From Pelargonium nanum (lineage: Eukaryota > Streptophyta > Magnoliopsida > Geraniales > Geraniaceae), in assembly GCA_036897485.1 (NCBI GenBank), contig JAYMTF010001131.1, positions 1 to 26,031 of the forward strand: a stretch of DNA of 26,031 nt, in the 5' to 3' direction. Below the pieces are notes generated by a model. It did not search any database, was not told where the DNA came from, and saw nothing but the letters and a program-made list of their open reading frames with translations. Each line of letters opens with the position of its first letter. The first letter of the stretch is position 1. Both the position numbers and the translations under genes were made by a program. Positions 1 to 13,200 of the stretch are shown piece by piece.

Positions 1-16
1 TATATATATATATATA
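1..16. repeat. (TA)n microsatellite
   Basis: Eight TA dinucleotides open the window. The tract may continue past the left edge. Confidence 0.8.
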
Positions 17-251
17 ACAAAAATCTTATTACTATTCTTTCAGTAAATTCATACACACAACACAAAATAACAAAATAATAGTACAACAGCCAGATAACCA
101 AATACCTTGCATCTGGTCTATCAGAAACCAAATTGCAGTACTACGGTCGATGTTTGGTTCATTCGCAAGATGAGACAAGGGGACCATATGTATATGTAAA
201 TGTTCATCACCTCACCACTGGAGGAGGCTACCTAACGAACCATCCTCCTCT

Positions 252-438
252 TCGCATTAACGTTTTATGTGAATACCCAATGTTTTCTATCCGATCAACT
301 AAAATTCACTATTCGTGCAAATTTCATAAATGTGCTACATATAATGCTCATTATCGCATTAACATTTTATGTGGCAATACCCAACGTTTTCTTCCCCGTC
401 AACTAAAATTTACTATTTGTGTAAAATTCATTATATGT
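252..438 (+). repeat. Two-copy direct repeat, period about 102 bp
   Basis: Copy 1 (252-333) and copy 2 (354-438) both start TCGCATTAAC and share, in order, TTTTATGTG, AATACCCAA, GTTTTCT, TCAACTAAAATT, CTATT and a closing CAT..ATGT, with scattered substitutions and small indels. A spacer of about 20 bp separates them. The open frame across this stretch starts without ATG and resembles no family, so I treat it as non-coding. The flanks (17-251 and 439-910) are AT-rich intergenic DNA in which I recognise nothing. Confidence 0.75.
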
Positions 439-913
439 CGCCTTTTCATTTTATTTTTATTCGATGTGGAACTTATTTCACCCACTTCAACAATTTGTCT
501 CATCAAATTCAAAATATTGTTTCTTTAGTGGTGCATAGGGAGACAATTCAAATCGGATTTTTTCTGATTAGATCCGATAAATGAATAAATTTGCCCAATT
601 CAAAATTGTCGAATTAAATTTTGAATGCCCAAAAGTTCAGTTCAAATTGTCAATTTTAGATCTAGTGGTGCCTTCCCTTTCGTTTCTTTTCAGCTTCATT
701 ATTGAAAATTATTCCTAAACCTTTTCTTTATAATATCTACTTACAACATTTGTTTGGTTTGATATGTTGCAATATGATTCTTCTCTAAACTCTAAATGGT
801 CCGTTCGTTACAATAATAAGAGCTGACTTTAATTTATTAATTTAATGCATGTAACAGCAACAATTCAATTATTGCTGCTTACTTTCTTTTTTTGGAAAGG
901 TATTGCTGCTTAC

Positions 914-935
914 TTAATGCTAATAATAGCATTAA
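914..935. repeat. Short perfect inverted repeat
   Basis: TTAATGCTA and TAGCATTAA form perfect 9-bp arms around a 4-nt loop. Just before it, a 14-bp direct repeat (ATTGCTGCTTACTT) occurs twice, near 871 and 901. No function is evident. From 936 to 1837 I see only AT-rich intergenic sequence. Confidence 0.5.
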
Positions 936-1855
936 CATAAAACCTTTGCCAATGAAAAGGAGAAATATATATGGGTTTTGTGGTTGGCCAATTGGGCTTC
1001 AACATTTATGTTACAAAACCTAGTAATGAGTTCTTATTTTTAATGCTTTTAAATAATATGTATAGGCCCAAACACTACTTTAGAACATTTAGTAAAGCAA
1101 AAGGCAAAATCCAAAACCATTAGGCTGATAATCATGTGACATTAGTCATAGGAATATAGGGCACCTAAATTGCCATTTGCTAAAAAGGCTATTTTTGTGC
1201 AACTTCCTAATGGGTTCTCTTTAAAACCAGATAGGCCATTACTTTAAGAATATTAATTACTTAATTTGGTGAGTAACCAAGGTTTAAATGCCACGGCGAC
1301 CGGTTCTTAATCCTAATATGCAATTAGGATTATATAGTTTTTGTCCTTAAACCTTAGTAATGTCACACCTTGGTCCGCTGATTTGGAATAAGATCTCCAA
1401 CTAGGAAAAAAAAAGGTGGGCGATCTTTACAATAGGAGTGGGGGACCAGAAGCTGCACATTTTTGTTGTTTTGTCACTGTTCAATGAACATGGTAAATTT
1501 CGAAAACAGGTTAATGAAATTGTAGATAAAGATGGAGAGTGAGTGAGCCATTGATTTTTTGCTGATAAAAAGCCTGATCCTGCACCAATTAGTGCTTTAG
1601 TTGGTTAAAAAATAGAGGTCAGAAGTTGACTAATTTATGTTGGCTTCATTTTGATTAAAAGTTGTTTGGAAGTGATGAAATAATATTATGTAATCTTGAA
1701 TTTAACTGAAGAGGGAAACAAACATAAGTTAAAAGCTCAAAATTGAAACTTGTGTAATTTAACGTGGATAAAAGTTTCAATTTGGTTTTTGAATTTTCAT
1801 GTTTTGATTCGATTTAAACCCTAAATTTTTATAACTTAAAATAGTCTTTGACTTT

Positions 1856-2051
1856 ACCAAAGCAGGTTAGGTCAATCGGTTTAAGCGCGTCGGATTTCCT
1901 TAGAGGTGACAGGTTCGAATCTCCCTGCATGTGGTATGGGGGTGTGTTATTTGGTTTTATAGGGAAGACTTTTATGTTTCAAAATTTGGGTCTTCATATT
2001 TTGAGTCTGGAAAAAGTTCAATGACCAAACCGTGTAGCTCAATTGATAAAA
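1856..2051 (+). mobile_element. tRNA-derived SINE with A-rich tail and 18-bp flanking repeats
   Basis: The head carries Pol III promoter-like boxes: an A-box-like TTAGGTCAATCGG near 1866 and a strong B-box GGTTCGAATCTCC near 1911. The 3' end reads GTAGCTCAATTGATAAAAAAA. The 18-bp sequence AAAATAGTCTTTGACTTT lies directly before (1838-1855) and after (2052-2069) the element, as expected for target-primed insertion. Part of the body (about 1962-2034) is nearly the same as DNA just downstream (2063-2132), so the element either contains or sits in a local duplication. No tRNA cloverleaf can be drawn, so it is not a tRNA gene. Confidence 0.6.
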
Positions 2052-2132
2052 AAAATAGTCTTTGACTTTTGGGTTTCAAAATTTGGGTCAACATATTTTG
2101 AGTTTGGAAAAAGTTCAATGACCAAGCTGTGT
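1974..2132 (+). repeat. Direct repeat of about 60 bp across the SINE 3' end
   Basis: The block 1974-2034 recurs at 2073-2132. Both copies carry TTTCAAAATTTGGGTC, CATATTTTGAGT and GGAAAAAGTTCAATGACCAA, with only a few substitutions. The second copy runs on into the dispersed family seen near 20.9 and 25.8 kb (ACACGAAAATTCGATGACTA). It may be a tandem duplication of host DNA into which a SINE inserted, or a copy of flanking DNA captured during insertion. Confidence 0.7.
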
Positions 2133-2224
2133 CGAAACACGAAAATTCGATGACTATTTTGGATTAAAGAAACTCAAAAACTATATTTGATTAATGCATG
2201 AAAATTTAGGAACCAAATTAGAGC

Positions 2225-2370
2225 TAGTCTTCTAGGGGATGTCGCAATGGTCAAGACACACATCTCCACGAAGAAAGTCGTGGGTTCAACTCTCAGTACG
2301 TTGGGTGGAGTTTTGGGTTAAAAGGAAAGAGATACCCCAAGTTATGTAGCTCAACCGATAAGAAAAGAAA
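2225..2370 (+). mobile_element. Second tRNA-derived SINE, same family as 1856-2051
   Basis: It has an A-box-like TGTCGCAATGGTCAAG near 2239, a B-box-like GTGGGTTCAACTCTC near 2280, a body related to the first element (GGGTGGAGTTTTGGGTTAAAAGG against GGGTGTGTTATTTGG..), and the same 3' end, GTAGCTCAACCGATAAG followed by A-rich sequence. I could not find a clean target-site duplication. From 2371 to 3000 I see only AT-rich DNA and the poly-T tract. Confidence 0.55.
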
Positions 2371-2544
2371 ACATAGCTTTTAGCTTTCATCTTTATCTCA
2401 TTTCAAGAGTTATCTACATGTGCTAGTTTCTAATACTCATATTGACTTGTCCTCAATTTTTATATATAAAAAAGTAAAATCATTTTGGATATATAAAGTA
2501 ATTAATTTTATATAACAAAAAAACGTTCGAAAGTTACTCAAGAG

Positions 2545-2567
2545 TTTTTTTTTTTTTTTTTTTTTTT
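2545..2567. repeat. Poly-T run of 23
   Basis: A homopolymer of 23 T in intergenic DNA. It could be the A tail of an old minus-strand retroposed fragment, but I recognise no body next to it. Confidence 0.7.
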
Positions 2568-3010
2568 ATGGAGTTTCAGTCAAAACTCAACAGTTTCCAC
2601 TAATAATAGCAAAATGGGAAGTGGTGTTTGTAGAGGGTGGGACAGAGCAATGAGTTTGTGTTAATGGTCCACATCAATTGGTCATTGTTCCTATCCTAGG
2701 TTCTGATTTGTATTGCCTTCATCAGACACATCTTCAATCTCATGACCAAAACAGGTATTACATTTTTGTCACATGAAAATTTAATTATAATTATATTATA
2801 GGCATGCCAAATTACCAAAACTAGTTACAAGCCAACAAAATTTACATATAATACTAGTACCTTTGCTGGCTGCTAATACGTTCACACACCACAAAAGATT
2901 CAAAAAGTACTAATAAATAATATACTTATATATATATATTTTGTATCCAAAACTCCACTCGGAATTTACTATAATAGATACTAGCTATTTACCAAAACTC
3001 ATCTCAGTCG

Positions 3011-3016
3011 TTTATT
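3011..3016 (-). promoter_or_regulatory. Poly(A) signal of the CRF gene
   Basis: AATAAA on the minus strand lies 81 nt beyond the CRF stop codon, a usual distance for a near-upstream element in a short plant 3' UTR. Confidence 0.5.
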
Positions 3017-3096
3017 GATTCATGAAGATTGCATCCTGGCCGTCCGTCCGGTGGGTCCCGGTAAAGCCCTTTGCAGACCATTGCTGCTGCTGGAGC

Positions 3097-3987
3097 CTAC
3101 ACACCATTTTCGAAGTAATTTTCCACATCCCAAACGCATGACTCAAAGTCCTCCTCCAAACACACCGGAATGCCGGAGAAATCGTCTTCGATCAGAGTCT
3201 CCGGCAGGCTCATTCCTAACTCGTCGGCGAATATGGACGCCGGTGATCGAGAATCGAAGTAGTCCTTCAGTAACGATGGATCTAATAGAACGAAATCGTC
3301 CGGCAAATTTGTTTCCTGAAATGGTGCCGGAGGCCAGATGGTTTCTGTTTCTTGAGTCTGGCTCGCCGGCTCGGCTTCGGATTGGAATCGGAGGACGGAG
3401 GTGGGAGAGCAGCGGCTGTGGGTTTGAGACTCCTTACCCGAATCGTAATCGGTCTCCGGAGTGAAATTTGTTTGCGCCTGCGGTCCTTTGATGCGAATCG
3501 CGGCCTCGTCGTAGACACGCGCAGCCTCCTCGGCGGTGTCGTATGTGCCCAGCCACACCCTCTGCCGCCGCTGAGGGTCTCTGATCTCCGCCGCCCACCT
3601 CCCCCAGGGCCGTTGCCTCACGCCGCGATACTTGTGCCCGTTCGGAAAGTACTGACTCGTCTTCTCATTTTCGCAAACCCTCACCTTCTTCGCCCTGTTC
3701 CGCGACCTCTGTTTCACATCTCCGTCGAAAATCGCCGCTGCCGTCGCGGTGGCTTCAGAATCAAACCTGATCTCCGTCACATGTTTCTTCACCCGCCGGA
3801 GATGAAGCGTGCCCTCACCATCGTCCTCGTCGCCAGAGGAGTCCGTAGCATTGTCGTCCGTCACAGAAATCCGAACCACTCTGGGCGAGAAAAAGCCCCC
3901 ATTGGTCTCCTCCGGAGACCTCTTGCCGGTGCTCGGAGGCCTATTCGTAACCGTCCAGTGCTCGGAGTACTTGACCGGCGGTCCCAT
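3097..3987 (-). CDS. Cytokinin response factor (CRF), AP2/ERF transcription factor
   Basis: A single-exon gene for a 296-aa nuclear DNA-binding protein. The N-terminal CRF domain is clear: [13 protein letters not shown] at residues 6-18 and [19 protein letters not shown] at 35-55, which in this clade mediates CRF dimerisation and contact with cytokinin phosphotransfer proteins. One AP2/ERF domain spans about 118-175 ([39 protein letters not shown]). It has the Ala and Asp that mark ERF rather than DREB binding, implying GCC-box targets. A basic stretch ([11 protein letters not shown], 93-103) is a probable nuclear signal. SPTSVL (194-199) is the conserved putative kinase site of CRFs. The acidic C-terminus ([11 protein letters not shown]) resembles the CRF activation tail. 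The start is the only ATG giving the full CRF domain, and the lack of introns fits the family. The context suggests CRF5/CRF6 orthology, but I cannot separate CRF paralogues by eye. Confidence 0.95.
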   Translation of the reverse strand: MGPPVKYSEHWTVTNRPPSTGKRSPEETNGGFFSPRVVRISVTDDNATDSSGDEDDGEGTLHLRRVKKHVTEIRFDSEATATAAAIFDGDVKQRSRNRAKKVRVCENEKTSQYFPNGHKYRGVRQRPWGRWAAEIRDPQRRQRVWLGTYDTAEEAARVYDEAAIRIKGPQAQTNFTPETDYDSGKESQTHSRCSPTSVLRFQSEAEPASQTQETETIWPPAPFQETNLPDDFVLLDPSLLKDYFDSRSPASIFADELGMSLPETLIEDDFSGIPVCLEEDFESCVWDVENYFENGV

Positions 3988-4121
3988 CTCCGATCTCCAA
4001 GAGAAGCCAAGATTTTGAGAGGAAGCAGAAGCAGAGAGAAAAAGGGAGTGAGGAGTGGAGAGTGAAGAGGTGTATTCAGAGCAGAGCAGAGCAGGGAGTG
4101 GTCAAAAGAGCAAGAATCGCT

Positions 4122-4130
4122 GTTTTATAG
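4122..4130 (-). promoter_or_regulatory. TATA box of the CRF gene
   Basis: CTATAAAAC on the minus strand lies about 135 nt upstream of the CRF start codon. It predicts transcription start near 4095 and a leader of about 105 nt, which is CT-rich on the coding strand and contains GCTCT repeats (4079-4095). Confidence 0.6.
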
Positions 4131-4370
4131 GAGGATCTTAATCACCAAACTCTTTTTTTTTTTTAATTTAATTTGAATTTTTAAAATAAATGACCTTTTC
4201 CTTTTCCATTTCTCGCCTAATCGGTTTTTTTGGGAGCGATTAATTGCATTTGGTTGAGTAATTAATGAGGTGGAAATTCGAATAAATGACTCGGATGTTA
4301 TGGCCGGAGATTCTGCTACGCTGACTACCGGCGATCCCAAACGACCAGCCGCATATCCGAGTTTTTCTGC

Positions 4371-4545
4371 CACGTGTCACTCTTGGCCCGGTAAACATTT
4401 AACCTTGGAGCCCAAGTAACACTGTTTTCCACACGCGACTCCTTGGCGCGTGTGTTGCACCGCCGGGTAGCGCCAAATATCAGTACAAGCTTAGGTGGTT
4501 TTATAAAATTTGAACGCTCTCACGAGGATAGTGTTTGGTCACGTG
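4371..4545. promoter_or_regulatory. CRF upstream region with two G-boxes and a CGCG inverted repeat
   Basis: Palindromic CACGTG occurs at 4371-4376, in the ABRE-like context GCCACGTGTCA, and again at 4540-4545. Between them, CACACGCG (4430-4437) and CGCGTGTG (4447-4454) form a perfect 8-bp inverted repeat over a 9-nt spacer. GCGCGT matches the CAMTA-type CGCG-box consensus. G-boxes bind bZIP and bHLH factors, and CGCG boxes bind calmodulin-linked CAMTA factors. All lie within about 420 bp upstream of the TATA box. The motifs are seen; regulation is inferred. Confidence 0.45.
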
Positions 4546-4799
4546 AGGGACAGTCTCTGGGTGAGAGTATGATTTTTGATACGTATATGTGTTGGTCAAA
4601 TAATTTTGGTCACCGACATGTCAGGAAAAGATATAGAATTTTAGATTTTTTACTGTTAATTAGTTATAGGAAAAGAAAAGTCATAAAAAACCTTCTTCTT
4701 TTTTAATTTTTAGAGTTAATTATCAACGCTTATACTATTATTTTTATAAGTTTTTGAAGCAGGTTCCGAATCAGTTTGTCAAGTTTTAACACAATTGTA

Positions 4800-4872
4800 T
4801 TTTATGGAATTCAAACTCGAGACTTAGTTAAGGTGGAATAATTTTTTACCAGTTGAACCACACGCTTCATGG
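4800..4872 (-). mobile_element. SINE-like tRNA-derived head, antisense fragment
   Basis: On the minus strand the stretch reads GTGTGGTTCAACTGGTAAAA, then CTCGAGTTTGAATTCC: an A-box-like and a B-box-like sequence at tRNA-like spacing, typical of plant SINE heads. The body beyond the B-box (down to about 4745) is degenerate. I found no flanking duplication or clear tail. The rest of 4550-5896 is AT-rich intergenic DNA in which I see no gene. Confidence 0.4.
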
Positions 4873-5896
4873 TATACTAATTTTCTATTTTGCTTGCTTA
4901 AAATAAAAATAAAAAACTAATTTTGTATTGCTTGCCAACCAAGCATCTACTTCTTGTTTTGATAATAACTATAAAAAAAAAAAATCAAGCCCAACAAATG
5001 CATTTGGATATATATTTCTACATAAAAATCAAGCTTGCATTGACTAGAATCCCTACGATTGCATACTTCTTTGTTTATTCAATACTTTTTTAAACGTAAC
5101 TCTAATTTTCATTTTTCTTTTACTATAAAAATACTACAAATTGTTAAAAGTCAGAAGATAAAATTCAAGAATAATTATTATTTTTAAAAAACAAAACAAT
5201 ATCATGCTTGCGGTCCACGTTGGGATATCATTCATAACTAGAATTTTTGAAAATATATTAATTAATTAGTAAACAAAAACAGAAATTAGCATATTTGTAA
5301 ATATAAAAAGAAAGAAAATGAAATCATTATCATTAAATAATTTGAAGTACAAAGGTCCCACATTTAAGGAGACATTTTGGATTTAGCCATAAAAGAACAA
5401 CATCAACATTGTACCCATATTTCTTTTCGAGTGCAAGAGAGTGAGATGCACTGTACTTACTGGGATTATTGTATTTTAATTATTTGTTATTTCATGCAAC
5501 GTTTTAATAACCAGTAGAAATTGTGATTTAAAAAAATATATTTAGATCAGAAAACATAAAGATGTCCTAGGATAGATACATTAGAATGGTCATAAGCAAA
5601 TGTATGATGTATATAGCATCTACATGTATGGGGGTAGACATGCATGAACTCTAAAATTAATTTTTTCCATAATGAGAAGAATGACAGGTTATGCATGTAA
5701 AATAAATAATAAATTACATATCACTATTTTATACTTGGAGTTTACAATGTATTACTAATATTTTGTTTGTAACTTTTGACTATGCTAAATATATTTTCAC
5801 CCATTCCATAAACTAACAATGTTAGTTAAATGCACATATATAAAAATGTCCTTAAAATATAGATTTTTAAATTTTTAATGATTATAGTAAAAAAAA

Positions 5897-6466
5897 AGTA
5901 AAAGAGATATCAGTTGCAGTTATATAATCTTTATATCACTTTCAGTTACAACTATGTAGTTTTGATTAAATGACGTACTCAAAACTATGTAATTTTGTAT
6001 CGAACAAAATAAGCCTCAAAATTTATCATTTTCTGTTCTCTGTTGTTGATCATCCCATCAAAGATGTTGCGGCAAACAAATTAATTACCTGCAAATCAGA
6101 ATAATGATCATATGATCAGAAATAACTAATGCAACAACGTACACAGGGGAGTGGTGCTAGTGAAAGATACAATGATAGCTTCAAATTGCATGATATTTTG
6201 GGGAGTTTAATTTGTAAACAAAACTTGTTTATTATTATTGAAACTTGAACATCTTAAGTTGTTTTGGTGTCTGCATCTTGAATGGAACACGACCAATAAC
6301 AGAGAAGGGGAGCAGATGAATAGAGAAGATGGAAGATGATACATTTTAGAGTTTATTTTGTTTGATACAAAATTACGTAGTTTTGAGTTCGACACTTAAT
6401 CAAAATTATGTAATTGTACTACAACTGACGTAAAAATTATATAAGTCAATTAATACTCATTTTACT
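5897..6466. mobile_element. Foldback element / MITE with long terminal inverted repeats
   Basis: The left arm (about 5897-6025) and right arm (about 6338-6466) are inverted copies of about 125 bp. Examples are CTCAAAACTATGTAATTTTGTATC against GATACAAAATTACGTAGTTTTGAG, and GAACAAAATAAGC.TC against GA.TTTATTTTGTTT. Similarity weakens gradually toward the centre and at the outer ends. The central 300 bp or so encodes nothing recognisable. There is no transposase. I could not settle the target-site duplication, so the superfamily is open (Mutator-like or generic foldback). Confidence 0.65.
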
Positions 6467-7690
6467 CAATAGTTATTTATTTATACAAGTATTGCTTATG
6501 TGAAAAGTTTAATCCGCAGAAACAGTAAAAAGGAATAAATATAAAAATCATTGATTGGATTGTCACTGTTCTGTTATTTTCTACAAAATCCGCAGAGATG
6601 GATGAGTGGACAGCTTGGAGAGCAAGTAACCCAAAAGATTGCAATGCTTGGGATTTGAAAAGACTTGAGATTTGTCACTGTTCTGTTCTTTATCTTATTT
6701 TACTCTTTTTTATTCACTCAATTACGTTATTTTCAATAAATAAACCGAATATCATTACTACCAAATTTAGCTAACCAATTAATGAAGGGATTATGAGGTT
6801 TGACCGGAAATACATCAAAAAGTCAAATATATTTGTAATGAAAATTATTTTATTTTACAACATCTATAATCTTAACGTCCAATGATACAAACGTTTTGAC
6901 TCGAAATAATTTTGTACCACTTTAAAATGAAGAAAGTTTAGATACCATATAATTTAATAAAGGTGTAAATAATTTCAGACTCCTTAAACTTGTTTGTATT
7001 TTGGAGTTGACCCTGAACTCATTTTTAATTGTTTTCAATCATATATTGACAGTATTTTATAATTGCATTCATATTACTTGTTATAACAGTTTATGACTGA
7101 CACATAAGCATTCATCGCCACGTCATATCATCATTCAACCCTTTAATAAATATATTGAAATTTTTTTTATTTTATTTTAATTTTGCTATACCATCCTAAT
7201 CTAATGGCATGCGTTATGAATACAATTAGCAAACGAGAAAGTAAATTTAATTAATGTAGAAGTTGATCATGCACATCCAACGTCCAACCTACCAATAATG
7301 AATTATCAATTATGTGATAAAAAATGATGTCATAGATGAAATCTGAGAATAACAAAATTCAATTAGTTTTAGGGGAGGAAGAGCTAAACTTGATAAATCT
7401 TGTGACTCACTGGCAATCTCATGATTGTACACATCTATGTTGCATTTGCATTTTCAAAATTCATATATGCCTCTTATAATGTGCTGTTAAATGTTTTTTT
7501 AAAATTGACGAAAAGTTGCCAGACAAAAATACATGCATTTTTTGCCCGACCCATTCAGACCCGCAACCCACATTGCCAGGTATACTGACAGCGGTGTGTA
7601 TATATGAGATAAGATGATGTGATGGTTTATTTTCACATTAACTGTGCTAAAAACATTGCATAATATCATAAACACCAGACTGGATTCAAT
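6467..7690. other. Intergenic region, no gene seen
   Basis: AT-rich DNA between the foldback element and the E2 3' UTR. The part at 6960-7130 (CTCCTTAAACTTGTTTGTA.., ..CCTGAACTC.., then CACGTCAT) resembles a dispersed plant repeat that I cannot classify. No coding potential stands out. Confidence 0.4.
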
Positions 7691-7894
7691 ATTCTGAGTA
7701 GGATAGTGTACAAAACATTAACTAAAATCTTTCATAGTTACAATGACATATATGGATACAGATGGGGACACCTAAAACACATTGTTTTTGAAGACTGAAG
7801 AGATCATTGTATAATAGTTCACTTCCTTTTATACAGAACAACCATTCCAATGATAGATAGCATCTAATAGTTCTTACCACATGGCATGCTTTTA

Positions 7895-11728
<3,834 letters not shown>

Positions 11729-11760
11729 GGAAGAGAGAAGAGAAGCTGAAAGGGATGGCC

Positions 11761-11782
11761 TCTGATCTGATCTGATCTGAGA
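11761..11782 (-). repeat. CAGAT pentamer repeats in the E2 leader
   Basis: About four tandem copies of CAGAT (coding strand) lie 33-54 nt upstream of the E2 start codon, within the probable 5' UTR. The leader around them is CT-rich on the coding strand. Confidence 0.6.
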
Positions 11783-11981
11783 GAATATGGGTGACGGAGA
11801 AGGAGAGAAAACTTGACGCAATGTACAATGAACAAACAACAGCAAAAGACGATGAAACCAGAAAGGAAAAAAACAACAAACAGAGATTCAAAGTCTTTTC
11901 TTTTTTATTTTATTTTAATAAAATAAATTTAAGGGGTATGGTTGGGTGAGACGGAGAGAGATTTGAGACCGTTTGCAATGC

Positions 11982-11989
11982 TGACGTGT
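11982..11989. promoter_or_regulatory. bZIP-type motif upstream of the E2 gene
   Basis: TGACGTGT, a hybrid ACGT-core motif of the kind bound by plant bZIP factors, lies about 255 bp upstream of the E2 start codon. This is a single motif match with no further support. Confidence 0.25.
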
Positions 11990-12014
11990 TCTTTTTCTGA
12001 GACTAGTGCCGTTC

Positions 12015-12118
12015 ATTGGTTCAAATCTGGACCGGATCCGACCGGTTTTTAACAGACAAACCGAAGATGGGAGCAAATTATCTCTGTCCGGTAGCAGACC
12101 GGTCTGGTTTGGACCAAT
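12015..12118. repeat. Imperfect inverted repeat, ACCGG-rich arms
   Basis: The arms 12015-12046 and 12087-12118 (ATTGGTTCAAA..GGACCGG and the reverse of ..ACCGGTCTGG..TTTGGACCAAT) pair at roughly three quarters of positions around a spacer of about 40 bp. It may be the remains of a small foldback transposon. Confidence 0.4.
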
Positions 12119-12212
12119 TTGAGATCTTTAAAAAAATTTAAGATATGGAATACTAGTTTTTGTTTTTAATATTATAATTTTTAATATAAGTATGGAGCTC
12201 TTTTAGTTTAGC

Positions 12213-12247
12213 TTTACCTCTTTTATCGGGTTCTTAAAAGAGGTAAA
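12213..12247. repeat. Perfect 13-bp hairpin
   Basis: TTTACCTCTTTTA (12213-12225) and TAAAAGAGGTAAA (12235-12247) are exact inverted copies around a 9-nt loop. The arms do not extend into the flanks. The position, between genes with no ORF ending nearby, suggests no host regulatory role. Confidence 0.65.
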
Positions 12248-12599
12248 CAGATTTTCATACACGCTCAAGAGCAACGGGTTGCTCCACTACAATAATTTTA
12301 TTGTAACATTGGATTATCTTCTTAAATGTATTGGTTAACTTACGGCAAATAAATGTGACTCATATTCTTTATTATATTTATATACATACATATATATTGC
12401 AAATAAATCATGATTTTTTTACTCAAACTAAGTCATATCGATTAAATCAAGACATTTCATTAAAGTTTCATCCATGAACATCCAATTAATTTGTGAGATC
12501 CGAGCGACTCATTGAATACAAATTTTTAATGAGGTGTCACAACATCATAAATACTCTAGCCTAAAAGGTGGGTGTAGAAGGCGTATAAAGGAAGGTAAA

Positions 12600-13200
12600 C
12601 GGGATCGCATTTCTAACGATAAGCGGGTGGAGTTTTCGGGAGTGGGTGACGCGCGGAGAGGATACTCGGGTTGAAGAGCTCATGGTAAGTGGTGTGGTGG
12701 AGCCTAGATTAGCGAGATTGCGGGTTATTTTTCCTCTGAAAATCTAAAGTAAAATTATTAACATTCAATTGGGTTTTACTGTCGAGACCGGATTGTTGGA
12801 ATTAGTGGGTTCATGAACCCGGAGGATACTACTCTTTTTGAGCGCTTATAGAGGGTTACGGCCCGTAATTGACCCAAGAATTGATGATGTTGTGTGGTCG
12901 AATACTATGGAAGGCTGAGGTGTAGCCAAAAGTAAAATTATTTTTGTGGAAGGCTCTGGCAAGATGTTTACTTGTGTCTGTATTGCTTCGAAAAATGTGG
13001 GTTGAGGTGGAGGGGAGATGTCAAGTGTGCGGGGGAGAAAGAGGAGGATGTGGTACATTGCATACACAAATGCTCAAATGCGATAGGGTTCCCTTGTGAC
13101 GTAGAGCTTGGGATGTTAGTGCAATCACCACTTGTTCTTCAAGTATTGATACAAAGCGAAAGGATACGATATGGGAAAATTATCCCATGTGAGCTCAGTC
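12600..13200 (+). mobile_element. Degenerate LINE remnant (reverse transcriptase C-terminus, zf-RVT)
   Basis: From 12926 one frame reads PKVKLFLWKALARCLLVS, then VEVEGRCQVCGGE. After a frameshift near 13045 it continues as EEDVVHCIHKCSNA. This matches the plant L1-type zf-RVT signature (PPKVKhFLWRA.., CxxC, H....C) that follows the reverse transcriptase. Upstream, VEELMVSGVVEPRLARLRVIF (from about 12675) and DDVVWSNTMEG (near 12880) fit the linker before it (V.DL......lF; W....G.fSV). Several stops and frame changes show it is old and inactive. The 5' part is absent and I found no poly-A tail or target-site duplication. Confidence 0.6.

Noticed and set aside
133-528. A 131-codon open frame at the left edge
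   Set aside because: It begins without ATG, runs through a tandem repeat, and shows no recognisable protein features.
914-935. Short palindrome as an operator or terminator
   Set aside because: Plant nuclear genes do not use such terminators, and no gene ends here.
1672-1710. Possible C/D box snoRNA (GTGATGA .. CTGA)
   Set aside because: The boxes are only about 30 nt apart, with no terminal stem and no guide region.
1866-1925. Possible tRNA gene (B-box GGTTCGAATC with GCAGG..CCTGC ends)
   Set aside because: The D and anticodon arms do not pair, and the element has a SINE-type body, A-rich tail and flanking duplication.
3352-4065. A 237-codon open frame antisense to the CRF gene
   Set aside because: It overlaps the clear CRF/AP2 reading frame on the other strand, reads as low-complexity Arg/Pro/Leu, and matches no family. 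It is a by-product of GC-rich coding DNA.
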